Assembly (NCBI RefSeq): GCF_030851345.1 | Contig: NZ_JALPNU010000007.1 | Location: 1-64,000 of the forward strand | Length of the DNA: 64,000 bases | Source: Marinifilum sp. D714 | GTDB taxonomy: Bacteria > Bacteroidota > Bacteroidia > Bacteroidales > Marinifilaceae | Direction of reading: 5' to 3' | Shown here: positions 25,914 to 33,623 of the stretch, one piece after another | Layout: each line of letters starts with the position of its first letter | Numbering within the stretch: position 1 is the stretch's first letter | Notes under the pieces: generated by a model | Databases searched by the model: none | What the model saw: only the letters and a program-made list of their open reading frames with translations | What the model was told of the DNA's origin: nothing | Program-made: the position numbers and the translations under genes

Positions 25914-26350
25914 ATTTTTGAAATTATAGCGTTTTCTTCTCAGGTCTAAGAAAGATTTCTTCAAAGCTCCTAAGGTGCTAAGTGTTCAAGTTATTAGTAT
26001 TTTAAGTGGGATTGATGTTTTCATTCAAGATTCACCAACTCCTAAGTCCTTTCTCTATATATTCAAATTGCCAAATGGAAAACAGTAGGGTATCAGCAGG
26101 AGGGGTAGTGGGTTCATCTTTTAGAAGTTTGTGAATCGCTTCAATTTGTTTTGCAAGGAATTCAACCATGTATAAAATGCTTCCATTTTTACAGTTACAC
26201 GAATTAAATTGTAATTAAATTTGGTTAAATTAAGGAGCGGATACGAAGCTTTGGGAATATGACAATTGAACTTGTAAATGAAAATTATTGAGTCGCCTGC
26301 CATAGTATAACATCACTAATACGCTAACAATAACCCATTCCTTAAATTTT
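25914..26350. other. Intergenic region without supported gene
   Basis: About 440 bases follow the CorA gene. The only frame of note is a 60-codon minus-strand frame (26121-26303) with no family signature and no clear ribosome-binding context, which I do not call a gene. AGCGTTTTCTTCTCAGGTCT near 25927 faintly resembles the dispersed repeat at 31788 and 56011. Confidence 0.4.
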
Positions 26351-26384
26351 AAAAAGAAAGCCACTCCAGGGGTAAGTGACTTTC
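26351..26384 (-). terminator. Rho-independent terminator
   Basis: Read on the minus strand, GAAAGTCACT pairs with AGTGGCTTTC (one G-T pair) and is followed by TTTTT. It lies 31 bases beyond the stop of the PepSY-like secreted protein gene at 26415 and ends that transcript. Confidence 0.8.
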
Positions 26385-26414
26385 AACCTTAAGATAAATG
26401 CAAAATGAAACGGA

Positions 26415-26888
26415 TTACTCCAGCTCTTCTTCATCTTCTATGTCTGAATCAACTGAAGTAAATGAAACCTTTTTTGACTCTAGTATTTCATAAACTTCCG
26501 ACATTTTTATTTTATATATTGTTACTCCATCATCAGCCTGTATTCGATAAAAATTTATCTTTTTAGGTGTTTCCACCAGGAAAATGTTATCGATAACAGC
26601 ACCATTATATTTTTTATAAATAGGTTTGGTGATTTCTGTAGATGCAGATTCTACATTGATAGACGTAGAGGTTTCGAGCCATTTTCCATCTGCGGAAAAC
26701 ATAGCAAGTTTATACTCTTCCTCAACGTAAAAAGAGGCCTCAAAATCGCCATCCATTTCAGTCCAAATAACATCTTCTGCATCTGCAAACATTTTTACAA
26801 ATGCATCATTAACTTGTTTTGGTACATCATAATCCTGTCCAAAAACCATCAAAGGAATAATACCTATAAGTAATAATAATTTTCTCAT
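26415..26888 (-). CDS. Secreted PepSY-like (DUF2874-type) protein
   Basis: The 157-residue protein starts with a Sec signal peptide (MRKLLLLIGIIPLMVFGQ). One beta-lactamase-inhibitor-like PepSY repeat follows (VNDAFVKMFADAEDVIWTEM, then DFEASFYVEEEYKLAMFSAD), the layout of the DUF2874/PepSY-like family. A second, more diverged repeat fills the C-terminal half, which ends in an acidic tail. These proteins are periplasmic or outer-membrane-associated, with no known enzymatic role. A smaller relative without signal peptide is at 31495. It is a single gene with its own terminator. Confidence 0.72.
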   Translation of the reverse strand: MRKLLLLIGIIPLMVFGQDYDVPKQVNDAFVKMFADAEDVIWTEMDGDFEASFYVEEEYKLAMFSADGKWLETSTSINVESASTEITKPIYKKYNGAVIDNIFLVETPKKINFYRIQADDGVTIYKIKMSEVYEILESKKVSFTSVDSDIEDEEELE

Positions 26889-26952
26889 TTTAATTGCTCT
26901 TATGAATTATGACATTTTGACGATAGATTTTAAAAAAGTCACAACCGATATA

Positions 26953-28470
26953 TCACATTTTTTGAATTTTATATAAGTTTTTCCTCATGTCTTTTAAATT
27001 TCGATAGGTGCCAAATTCATGCAATATTTTTAACAAGCTTAAATCCAAGTCAGCTACTAAAGTCATTTCTGTATTTGGAGTCGATTCAGCAAGTATCGCA
27101 TCTGTCGGAAATGAAAAATCTGATGGAGTAAAGACTGCAGATTGTGCATATTGAACATCCATATTGGTCACTTTTGGTAAATTTCCAACGCACCCTGCAA
27201 TTGCCACATAACATTCATTTTCTATGGCACGGGCCTGTGCACACCTTCGAACTCTGTAATAACTGTTTTTAGTATCAGAAATAAAGGGAACAAATAGCAC
27301 TTCAACTTTTTCCTGTGACATGATTCTGCTCAATTCAGGAAATTCAATGTCATAACTCGAAAGAATTCCTATTTTTCCACAGTCGGTCGACAAGACCTTT
27401 ATTTCATGTCCACCTTTCATTCCCCAATCGGATGACTCGGCAGGCGATGGATGTATTTTGAACTGGTAATCAATGGTACCATCCCGACGAAATAAATAGG
27501 AAATTCCCTTAAGTTGATAATCATCTATTACAGGAATGCATCCGGCTATAATATTAGTGTTGTATTTTACTGCGAAATCAATAAATTTCTTTTTTAAAGA
27601 ACGAGAAGTTAAAGCAAGTTTTCTAATTGCTTCAGATTCAGTTAAACCTTTATAGTTGGCTAGAAGTGGTGCATGGAATAGTTCCGGAAATAATATAAAA
27701 TCAACTTTATAACGACTTAGCGAATCAATAAAATACTCCACTTGTTCAATCAAACTTCTTTGGTTCTCAAATAAGCGCATCTGCCATTGAACAATACCAA
27801 GTCTGATTGACGTTTTTGGTGTATTAATTAGTTGTTCTTGTTCCTGGTAATAAATATTATTCCACTCCAATAAGGTAGCATACTCTTTAGATTCAATATC
27901 ACCAGGCAAATAACCTTTTAGTATTTTCTTGACATGAAAATCATTGGCCAATTGAAACCCCAATACAGGATCATCAACTTCTTTATTTCTTACCTTTTCG
28001 ATAAATGTACGAGGACTATAGATATCTGAATATCGTATGTAATTAGGGATTCTACCTCCTGCAATAATGGATTTTAAATTTAATTGTTCGCAGAGTTCTT
28101 TTCTAGCATCATATAGCCTGCGTCCAAGTCTTTTATCGCGGTGTTCAGGATGCACTAATACTTCAATGCCATACAAAACATCTCCATCTTTTGAGTGAGT
28201 TGAAAAAGTATAGCTTCCTGTAGCTTGTTCATAAGTGTGCTGGTTTCCAAATTGTTTGTAGTCTACTATTATGGATAAGGCACAAGCAACAACTTTATTG
28301 TTAATTTCAATACAAATCTGGCCTTCTGGAAATATATCGAGTAATTTTTCCAGATCTTTTTTACTCCAAAATTGACCACCTATCCCCGAATAAGATTTGG
28401 TTGATGCCTCCTTTAATGAGTAATAGTCATCAATTTCCAAATGCCTTAGTTCTATTTTTTGTTTTGTCAT
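26953..28470 (-). CDS. GNAT acetyltransferase fused to nitrilase-like domain (catalytic Cys replaced by Ser)
   Basis: Residues 1 to about 200 are a GNAT N-acetyltransferase, with the acetyl-CoA loop in VHPEHRDKRLGRRLYDARKE. From about residue 220 a carbon-nitrogen hydrolase domain follows. Its catalytic triad should be Glu263 (FPELF), Lys338 (FKIHPSP) and a cysteine before YD. Here the last reads GILSSYDIEFPEL, with Ser372 where the cysteine belongs (codon 27355-27357). This two-domain fusion is known across bacteria, and its substrates are unknown. The acetyltransferase half looks intact. The hydrolase half may be inactive, may use serine, or may only bind ligand. Confidence 0.86.
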   Translation of the reverse strand: MTKQKIELRHLEIDDYYSLKEASTKSYSGIGGQFWSKKDLEKLLDIFPEGQICIEINNKVVACALSIIVDYKQFGNQHTYEQATGSYTFSTHSKDGDVLYGIEVLVHPEHRDKRLGRRLYDARKELCEQLNLKSIIAGGRIPNYIRYSDIYSPRTFIEKVRNKEVDDPVLGFQLANDFHVKKILKGYLPGDIESKEYATLLEWNNIYYQEQEQLINTPKTSIRLGIVQWQMRLFENQRSLIEQVEYFIDSLSRYKVDFILFPELFHAPLLANYKGLTESEAIRKLALTSRSLKKKFIDFAVKYNTNIIAGCIPVIDDYQLKGISYLFRRDGTIDYQFKIHPSPAESSDWGMKGGHEIKVLSTDCGKIGILSSYDIEFPELSRIMSQEKVEVLFVPFISDTKNSYYRVRRCAQARAIENECYVAIAGCVGNLPKVTNMDVQYAQSAVFTPSDFSFPTDAILAESTPNTEMTLVADLDLSLLKILHEFGTYRNLKDMRKNLYKIQKM

Positions 28471-28832
28471 GTGTGAATGAATTATGAAAGGGACAGAAAG
28501 TGTAAACTAACATCATGTGATAAATTAAAATCTGCCCCTTTCTACGGTCTGATATAAACAACAAAACCTAACATTTGCTTTCAAAGGGGTAATAAAGCAG
28601 AGATGATTGGAAGTGCCACAGCAACCAGATCATAGCACTTCCTATTTCACCCTAAGAAAATTAAAACATAGTTTCAACAAGATAATTCACGTAATTAGCC
28701 GCATTGATTCTTTCACACAACAAACTGCCTTTTATTTATCTTGTAAGTGAAATAATCATCTCATTTTAATGCAAAATATTTAAAAACCACCCTTAGTTGA
28801 ATATATAATTTAGACTGAACAATATTGAAAAG
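28471..28832. other. Intergenic region with no gene
   Basis: These 362 bases lie between the GNAT-nitrilase start (minus strand) and the sigma-factor stop. They should hold the promoter of the fusion gene. I see no open frame of note and no clear terminator for the sigma factor. Confidence 0.4.
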
Positions 28833-29390
28833 TCACATTATTTCATTAAAAAATTTTATTTGTTTACTGATTTTTTGTTTGGCTCGCTGTAGTCTCATCT
28901 TTACAGCACTTGCCCCCATATTGAATTGATCTTGTAATTCCTTTATACTTTTTCCCTCTAAATATTTCAATTTCAGCATCAGTTGATCAGTTTCAGATAC
29001 CGATTTTATTATCGTTTCAATAGAAATATTGTCCAACCTACACGGCTCATATCCTTCATCTTCCAGATTATAAGCGGCTGATGAAAGTACCTCGTATTGA
29101 TTTCTAAATTTCTTTCTGTAATGTTCTATGCAAAAATTTTGTGTTATTCTATATAACCATGTCGAAAACTCAGAATTGCCTCTAAACAGATGTAGCTTAC
29201 TAAAAGTTCTTAGGAAAATTTCTTGTACAAGATCATAAGCCTCTGATGAATCTTTTGTGAAAGAAAGACACTTGTAATAGACTTTGTTGAAATGTCTTTC
29301 GTACAAAATGCCAATGCTCATCTGATCCCCTTGCAAATGAAACATTACAAGTTGTTCATCGGATAAATTCTTGTGTACAGACTTTTTCAT
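28833..29390 (-). CDS. ECF-type RNA polymerase sigma factor
   Basis: The 185-residue protein has sigma region 2 (ERHFNKVYYKCLSFTKDSSE, then AYDLVQEIFLRTFSKLHLFR and FSTWLYRITQNFCIEHYRKK) and region 4 (QLMLKLKYLEGKSIKELQDQ, then FNMGASAVKMRLQRAKQKIS). No region 1.1 or 3 is present, as in extracytoplasmic-function sigma factors. No anti-sigma gene adjoins it. The only near neighbour on the same strand is a 50-residue basic protein 132 bases upstream, with a terminator between them. Its regulon is unknown. Confidence 0.9.
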   Translation of the reverse strand: MKKSVHKNLSDEQLVMFHLQGDQMSIGILYERHFNKVYYKCLSFTKDSSEAYDLVQEIFLRTFSKLHLFRGNSEFSTWLYRITQNFCIEHYRKKFRNQYEVLSSAAYNLEDEGYEPCRLDNISIETIIKSVSETDQLMLKLKYLEGKSIKELQDQFNMGASAVKMRLQRAKQKISKQIKFFNEIM

Positions 29391-29489
29391 CTCTTAACCT
29401 TATTAATTGTTATATAGTTAAAAGTATGAAGTGCTCATGAAATAAAAATCGAGTAAATTACTGTTTTTAATTCTAAGTAGAAATGCAGA

Positions 29490-29515
29490 AAAAAAGTAGG
29501 TGATTTCACCTACTT
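29490..29515 (-). terminator. Rho-independent terminator of a small gene
   Basis: Read on the minus strand, AAGTAGGTGA and TCACCTACTT form a 10-base perfect stem with a 2-base centre and run into TTTTTT. It lies 8 bases after the stop of the 50-residue protein gene. This is good evidence that the small gene is real and transcribed. Confidence 0.85.
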
Positions 29516-29522
29516 GTAAAAG

Positions 29523-29675
29523 TTATTTATTAAACATTCCATCCAAATCGTCGGTCAGAACTCCTTGATAATAATCCTGTAAGAGTTTCTTTTTTGGAGT
29601 CGACTTAATCGGCTTTCTATTGCGGTTTGATTTCATATCTTTTCCTGATATGAAATTTCTAAAGGTTTTAGACAT
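29523..29675 (-). CDS. Small basic protein, 50 residues
   Basis: The frame reads MSKTFRNFISGKDMKSNRNR, then a lysine-rich stretch KPIKSTPKKKLLQDYY and an acidic end LTDDLDGMFNK. It is too short for most gene finders. I do not recognise a family. The basic centre could bind nucleic acid or be a ribosome-associated or sigma-related small protein, but this is a guess. Support comes from the strong terminator right behind the stop and from the sigma-factor gene downstream on the same strand. The start ATG is the only in-frame one that keeps the whole frame. Confidence 0.65.
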   Translation of the reverse strand: MSKTFRNFISGKDMKSNRNRKPIKSTPKKKLLQDYYQGVLTDDLDGMFNK

Positions 29676-29841
29676 GACTTCAAGTATTATTTGTTTTAAT
29701 ATCTTTTTTAACTATTCGACGCTCGACGAATAAAAAAGTCACATCTTATAATTGGTATTGAAATATTATTTAATATTGATATAATGAATGAAATGTCATG
29801 GAATAGAGATCTCGGTTTTGTATAATGTTGAAATTTAGTAA

Positions 29842-30852
29842 ATGAAACAAAAAATCCATAACGATTCGACTAAGAATCTTTTGAGTTCTGTTGTTAAAAA
29901 TGCACCATATGGCATGATAGCAATAGATAACTTTGATCAAATTGTACTTGTAAACGATCAGGCTGTTTCTCTTTTAAAGCTTGATGCAAAACCCAATGAA
30001 TTAAATGAACTTGTCATTTTTGATCAAATAAAGCATATAGAACAATTGCATCTTAAATTGAATCAAATCGTTGAAAATCAGTATCGCGATTTTAATTTAG
30101 AAGCATTACCATTTGATGATAAGTTTTTAAATATTCGAGGCAGAAAAATAGTAGAAGGTTATATTGTTACAATTGAAGATATCACCAGAGATAAAGAGAT
30201 GGAAATGGTGGCTTTGAACTCGATGTTGGAAGGTCAGGAATTGGAAAGAACAAGAATTGCCAAGGAAATACATGATGGAATTGGTCCAAGTTTATCAACA
30301 ATTCGTCTTTTATTGGAAAACTTGTCGTCCGAAAATAATCGATTGGATAATGCAAAATTCTCTGGTCAGGTGTCTGAAATTTTAGATATGATTGATTCTC
30401 TAACAGGTGATATTAGAGATATTTCTCATCAGTTAATGCCTAAAATTCTGCTCGATTTTGGTATCATCCCAGCACTGGAGAATTTAGTGAATCGAATTAA
30501 TAGAGCCGAACGAATAAAAATTATTCTATTTCACTCTATTCTTAGTGATCGGTTTCCAGAGTTGATTGAATTAGGATTGTACCGGATATGTCAGGAATTA
30601 ATCAACAATTCGGTGAAGCATTCATCTGCAACAGAAGTGCAAGTGCAACTCATTGAACACCCTGAAAGCTTAATTTTGATGGTTGAGGATAATGGTAAAG
30701 GATTTGATAAAACATCTGTAATGAAGGAGAATCCAGGAGTGGGATTAATTAACGTAGAATCTAGAACCAATGCTTTTGGTGGTAATTTTATTTTAGATAC
30801 GGCAATATCAAAAGGAGTTACTGCTACAATCGAAATACCTTTAGAAAAATGA
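29842..30852 (+). CDS. PAS-containing sensor histidine kinase (NarL-family, HisKA_3)
   Basis: The 336-residue kinase has an N-terminal PAS domain (VVKNAPYGMIAIDNFDQIVL). A HisKA_3 dimerisation helix follows with phospho-acceptor His144 in AKEIHDGIGPSLSTIRLLLE. The HATPase domain shows the N box (ELINNSVKHSSATEV) and G boxes (VEDNGKGFD, GVGLINVESR). There are no transmembrane segments, so it senses a cytosolic signal. It overlaps the response-regulator gene by 4 bases (ATGA), so the two proteins form one pair. The signal is not evident. Confidence 0.92.
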   Translation: MKQKIHNDSTKNLLSSVVKNAPYGMIAIDNFDQIVLVNDQAVSLLKLDAKPNELNELVIFDQIKHIEQLHLKLNQIVENQYRDFNLEALPFDDKFLNIRGRKIVEGYIVTIEDITRDKEMEMVALNSMLEGQELERTRIAKEIHDGIGPSLSTIRLLLENLSSENNRLDNAKFSGQVSEILDMIDSLTGDIRDISHQLMPKILLDFGIIPALENLVNRINRAERIKIILFHSILSDRFPELIELGLYRICQELINNSVKHSSATEVQVQLIEHPESLILMVEDNGKGFDKTSVMKENPGVGLINVESRTNAFGGNFILDTAISKGVTATIEIPLEK

Positions 30853-31493
30853 CAGGAACGAAAATTAAAATCATAATAGCAGATGACCACAAAATGTTCA
30901 GGGAAGGAATAAAAGCCCTTCTTCAGAAAGAGAAAATGATTGAAGTTTGTGGTGATGCAGATAATGAGCAGGACATTCTGGAGCTAATCAGTTTATCGCG
31001 ACCTGATGTTGTTCTGATGGATATTGATATGGGAAAAACCAGCGGAATTGAGTTGACCGAGAAGATTAAGCAATATGATGATAGCATTAATATTCTGGCG
31101 GTATCTATGCATGGTGATAAGGAATATGTTGTAAAAATGTTAGAGGCTGGAGCAGTTGGATATATCCTCAAAAATGCAGGCAAGGAGGAGATGTTGAGAG
31201 CTGTTAAATGTGTAGCGGTTGGCGATACTTATTTAAGTGGAGAAGTTTCAAAAAGTCTAATGATCGGTAGAAATGAAAAATCCAAAACACTTAAATCAAT
31301 TTCTTTAACAAAACGAGAGGTAGAAATCTTAAAACTTATTGCGCAAGAATTTTCAAATAGTGAAATCGCATCTCAATTATTTGTTAGTGTAAGAACCGTG
31401 GATACCCATCGAAGAAATTTAATGGAAAAATTAGCAGTTAAAAATACTGCTGGTTTGGTTAAATATGCTTTTAGGAATAAACTCGTAGAATAG
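30849..31493 (+). CDS. NarL/LuxR-type response regulator
   Basis: This 214-residue protein has a receiver domain with acidic pocket (ADDHKMF), phospho-acceptor Asp58 (VVLMDIDMG) and Lys in YILKNAGKEE. A LuxR-type helix-turn-helix follows (LTKREVEILKLIAQEFSNSE, VSVRTVDTHRRNLMEKLAVK). It is coupled to the histidine kinase by a 4-base overlap. The last 20 codons have a decayed duplicate at 11798-11860. Likely targets include the convergent PepSY-like gene or neighbouring operons, but no binding site is visible. Confidence 0.93.
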   Translation: MTGTKIKIIIADDHKMFREGIKALLQKEKMIEVCGDADNEQDILELISLSRPDVVLMDIDMGKTSGIELTEKIKQYDDSINILAVSMHGDKEYVVKMLEAGAVGYILKNAGKEEMLRAVKCVAVGDTYLSGEVSKSLMIGRNEKSKTLKSISLTKREVEILKLIAQEFSNSEIASQLFVSVRTVDTHRRNLMEKLAVKNTAGLVKYAFRNKLVE

Positions 31494-31494
31494 T

Positions 31495-31731
31495 TTATTC
31501 AGCACTAAAAACTTTTACTAATTTTCCATTATTCATGAATATAGCATTGACCTGTTCCTCTTGATAAGAAAAATTTACTTTATACATGTCATGACCAAGC
31601 ATTCTCCATTTAACATTGGATGCATTAGGGAAATAGGCCTTAAAAGCTTTAAGAATACTGTTGTTGGGTAAGGTTTTCCAATAAATAAATGAATCTAATA
31701 AATCATGATCCAAACTTCTCTTTTTACTCAT
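31495..31731 (-). CDS. Small PepSY-like protein without signal peptide
   Basis: This 78-residue protein has the core FKAYFPNASNVKWRMLGHDM, then YKVNFSYQEEQVNAIFMNNG and KLVKVFSAE, the half-repeat seen in PepSY-like/DUF2874 proteins. It has no signal peptide (MSKKRSLDHDLLDSFIYWKT), unlike the relative at 26415. Its stop is one base from the response-regulator stop, in a convergent layout. The same convergent tails were duplicated to 11798-11915, so the pair is old enough to have been copied together. Function is unknown. Confidence 0.72.
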   Translation of the reverse strand: MSKKRSLDHDLLDSFIYWKTLPNNSILKAFKAYFPNASNVKWRMLGHDMYKVNFSYQEEQVNAIFMNNGKLVKVFSAE

Positions 31732-31787
31732 ATCTGTCTTTCTATTTAATTATTAGACGACAAATTAAGATGGAAGTCACATGATAT

Positions 31788-31910
31788 GGCGTTTACTCCT
31801 CGGGTCTGGGCAAAAATTCCGCTAGAATTTTAAATTAGGTTCATACATCAAACCAGTAGCTACTCAGGCAACAGGCATTTGTTAGGGGTTTCACCTTTGC
31901 TTTAGCTGGG
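31788..31910. repeat. Dispersed repeat, copy A
   Basis: Two blocks recur inside the island at 56011-56170. These are 31788-31825 (GGCGTTTACTCCTCGGGTCT onward) and 31874-31910 (GGCATTTGTT to CTTTAGCTGGG). On the minus strand both copies can be read with similar peptides (GIFAQTRGVNA here, GIFAEARGVNA there), but this copy has no full reading frame. It lies 126 bases outside the island. The rest of 31740-31998 holds nothing else I can name. Confidence 0.65.
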
Positions 31911-31998
31911 AGGGGAGTATTCGCTCGTGCCTCTCTTTTTTGAGCGTATTACGAACCCAGACCATCACTTTTGTTCTCATCCCTAGGGTTTATTAATA

Positions 31999-32034
31999 GA
32001 AAAAGCACCAAAGTAAAATACATTGATGCTTTTG
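31999..32034 (-). terminator. Ancestral terminator of the tRNA-Ser gene
   Basis: Read on the minus strand, AAAAGCATCAATG and CTTTGGTGCTTTTT form a hairpin followed by T residues, just past the severed tRNA 3' end. A near-identical hairpin (AAAAGCACCAAAG on the plus strand) precedes the second tRNA fragment at 61222, so these are native tRNA terminators left outside each insertion. Confidence 0.7.
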
Positions 32035-32035
32035 T

Positions 32036-32096
32036 TGCGGAGAGGAAGGGATTCGAACCCCCGATACGCTTTTGGCGTATACTCGCTTTCCAGGCG
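32036..32096 (-). other. Left attachment site (severed tRNA-Ser 3' end)
   Basis: These 61 bases are identical to 59190-59250. They carry the tRNA-Ser 3' acceptor strand, T arm, long variable arm and the 3' side of the anticodon arm, up to CCAGGCG in the anticodon stem. Beyond CAGGCG the sequence diverges (CGAAATTCG against AGCCAGTTC), so the tRNA is cut here and non-functional. It marks the island boundary on this side. Confidence 0.95.
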
Positions 32097-32235
32097 CGAA
32101 ATTCGTGTTTTCCTACAATTGAAGAATATACTACTTTTAGAAGTGAATTGCTTATAAATGCTGGTTTTATAGTGCTTTAGGTTGCTTTGTTTTTCTTGTT
32201 CAAGTAAGAAGAAAATAGTATCTTTCTGATAGAAA

Positions 32236-32257
32236 TGTTTAAACCATGTTTAAACCA
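32236..32257 (+). repeat. Left pair of tandem 11-bp motifs (candidate integrase arm sites)
   Basis: TGTTTAAACCA occurs twice in tandem, 140 bases inside the left attachment site and 19 bases before the integrase ATG. The identical tandem pair, in the same orientation, lies at 59113-59134 near the right end. Identical short repeats just inside both ends of a tyrosine-recombinase element are the expected layout for arm-type binding sites. By its position it could also let the integrase control its own gene. Confidence 0.7.
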
Positions 32258-32276
32258 GAACTTAACAAGGGATTAT

Positions 32277-33479
32277 ATGGCAAAAGTTAAAGCAGTACTT
32301 TTTACTTCAAAAAAATTCAAAGATGATACTTTTCCGGTCATGTTAAGGATTACTCATAATAGGAAAGTAAAGTATGTATCAATGAAGATTTCAGTTCCAA
32401 AATCACATTGGAATATGAAGGAATCCATACTAGTTACTGAAGTCAAATCAAAAGGACGATTGTATAAAAGAAAGAACCTTGAGATTCAGAGTGAGATTGT
32501 AAAGTATAGTGAAGTAATAATGAATTTAGATTCGACAGGAAAATATTATACTGTTGATGACATCATTGCAAAATTAAAAGGAGTAGATTCGGCATTATTT
32601 TCGGCCTTCACAGACAACCTAATCCAGGAGCTCCAAAAGCAGGGGAGAGATGGCAATGCCAATGCCTACATTAACACCAAATCCGTCTTTTTAAAGAAAA
32701 TTGGAAAGAAGGAAATCTCTTTTGATGAGATTGATTATAGGTTATTAAAGAAATTCGAAACCGTATTGGTAAAGGAAGAAGTTAGTATTAATGGAATTTC
32801 TTTCTACATGCGTACCATAAGAGCAATTTATAATCGAGCCATCAAAGAAGGAGTTGCCAGGAAAGAAAACTATCCATTCGAAGAGTACAAAATTAAAAAC
32901 TCCAAAACTCAGAAAAGAGCACTCACAAAAGAAGATCTTATTAAAATTAGAGATGTTGACTTGACGGGAAAGCCTGCCCAGGCAAAAGCCAGAGATTATT
33001 TCATGTTTAGTTTTTACTGCATGGGAATGGCATTTGTTGATGTAGCCCATTTAAAAGTGAAAAATGTGGTCAAGGGAAGATTGCATTATTCAAGGCAAAA
33101 AACTTCACAACTATATAATTTTGAGTTGGTACCTCCAGCAATGGAGCTAATTTCTAAATACTCAGACCTGAAGAATCCGGAAGATTATATTTTCCCAATA
33201 ATAGATCCAAAACATCCAGATCCATACAGGTGTTATCGTTCCAGAATGCAGGTAAATAATTATAAGCTAAAAGAAATTCAAAAGTATTTGGAACTACCCT
33301 TAAGTTTAACAACTTACGTAGCCCGCCACTCCTGGGCAACCATAGCCAAAAGATCAGGAATTCCAACTGCGGTTATTTCCGAAGGACTTGGCCATACAAC
33401 AGAAAAAACAACCCAAATCTATCTCGATAGTTTCGAGAATGAAGTTTTAGATGCAGCAAACAGACTAATCACACTTTAG
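32277..33479 (+). CDS. IntDOT-like tyrosine recombinase (island integrase)
   Basis: I start the gene at MAKVKAVLF (32277), giving 400 residues, because the upstream in-frame ATG at 32235 begins in the duplicated arm-site repeat. It has an arm-binding domain, an SAM-like core-binding domain, then the catalytic domain. Arg350 (ARHSWAT), His373 (GLGHTTEKT) and Tyr382 (QIYLDSF) are in place. The first catalytic Arg position is Ala252 (MGMAFVDVAHL), as in IntDOT-type recombinases, where that Arg is also missing. It sits 180 bases from the att site and should catalyse integration and excision at tRNA-Ser. Confidence 0.92.
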   Translation: MAKVKAVLFTSKKFKDDTFPVMLRITHNRKVKYVSMKISVPKSHWNMKESILVTEVKSKGRLYKRKNLEIQSEIVKYSEVIMNLDSTGKYYTVDDIIAKLKGVDSALFSAFTDNLIQELQKQGRDGNANAYINTKSVFLKKIGKKEISFDEIDYRLLKKFETVLVKEEVSINGISFYMRTIRAIYNRAIKEGVARKENYPFEEYKIKNSKTQKRALTKEDLIKIRDVDLTGKPAQAKARDYFMFSFYCMGMAFVDVAHLKVKNVVKGRLHYSRQKTSQLYNFELVPPAMELISKYSDLKNPEDYIFPIIDPKHPDPYRCYRSRMQVNNYKLKEIQKYLELPLSLTTYVARHSWATIAKRSGIPTAVISEGLGHTTEKTTQIYLDSFENEVLDAANRLITL

Positions 33480-33623
33480 TTTTATCACAAATATTTCTAT
33501 TAATGGCTTATGATTCAATGCTTGTGAAGCTATTGTTGTTTTCTTCTTTTTGCTGCAGCTTTATAACAAAAATTTGCAATATGTTAGATTTTAGTTAAAT
33601 TGGTATTAAAATTAATATTTTGC

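Noticed and set aside
26121-26303. 60-codon minus-strand frame after corA
   Set aside because: No motif, unusual composition and no good translation signal. It could be chance in AT-rich DNA.
29701-29740. TTCGACGCTCGACGAA near the histidine kinase promoter as an operator
   Set aside because: Only four bases on each side are inverted. Too weak to claim.
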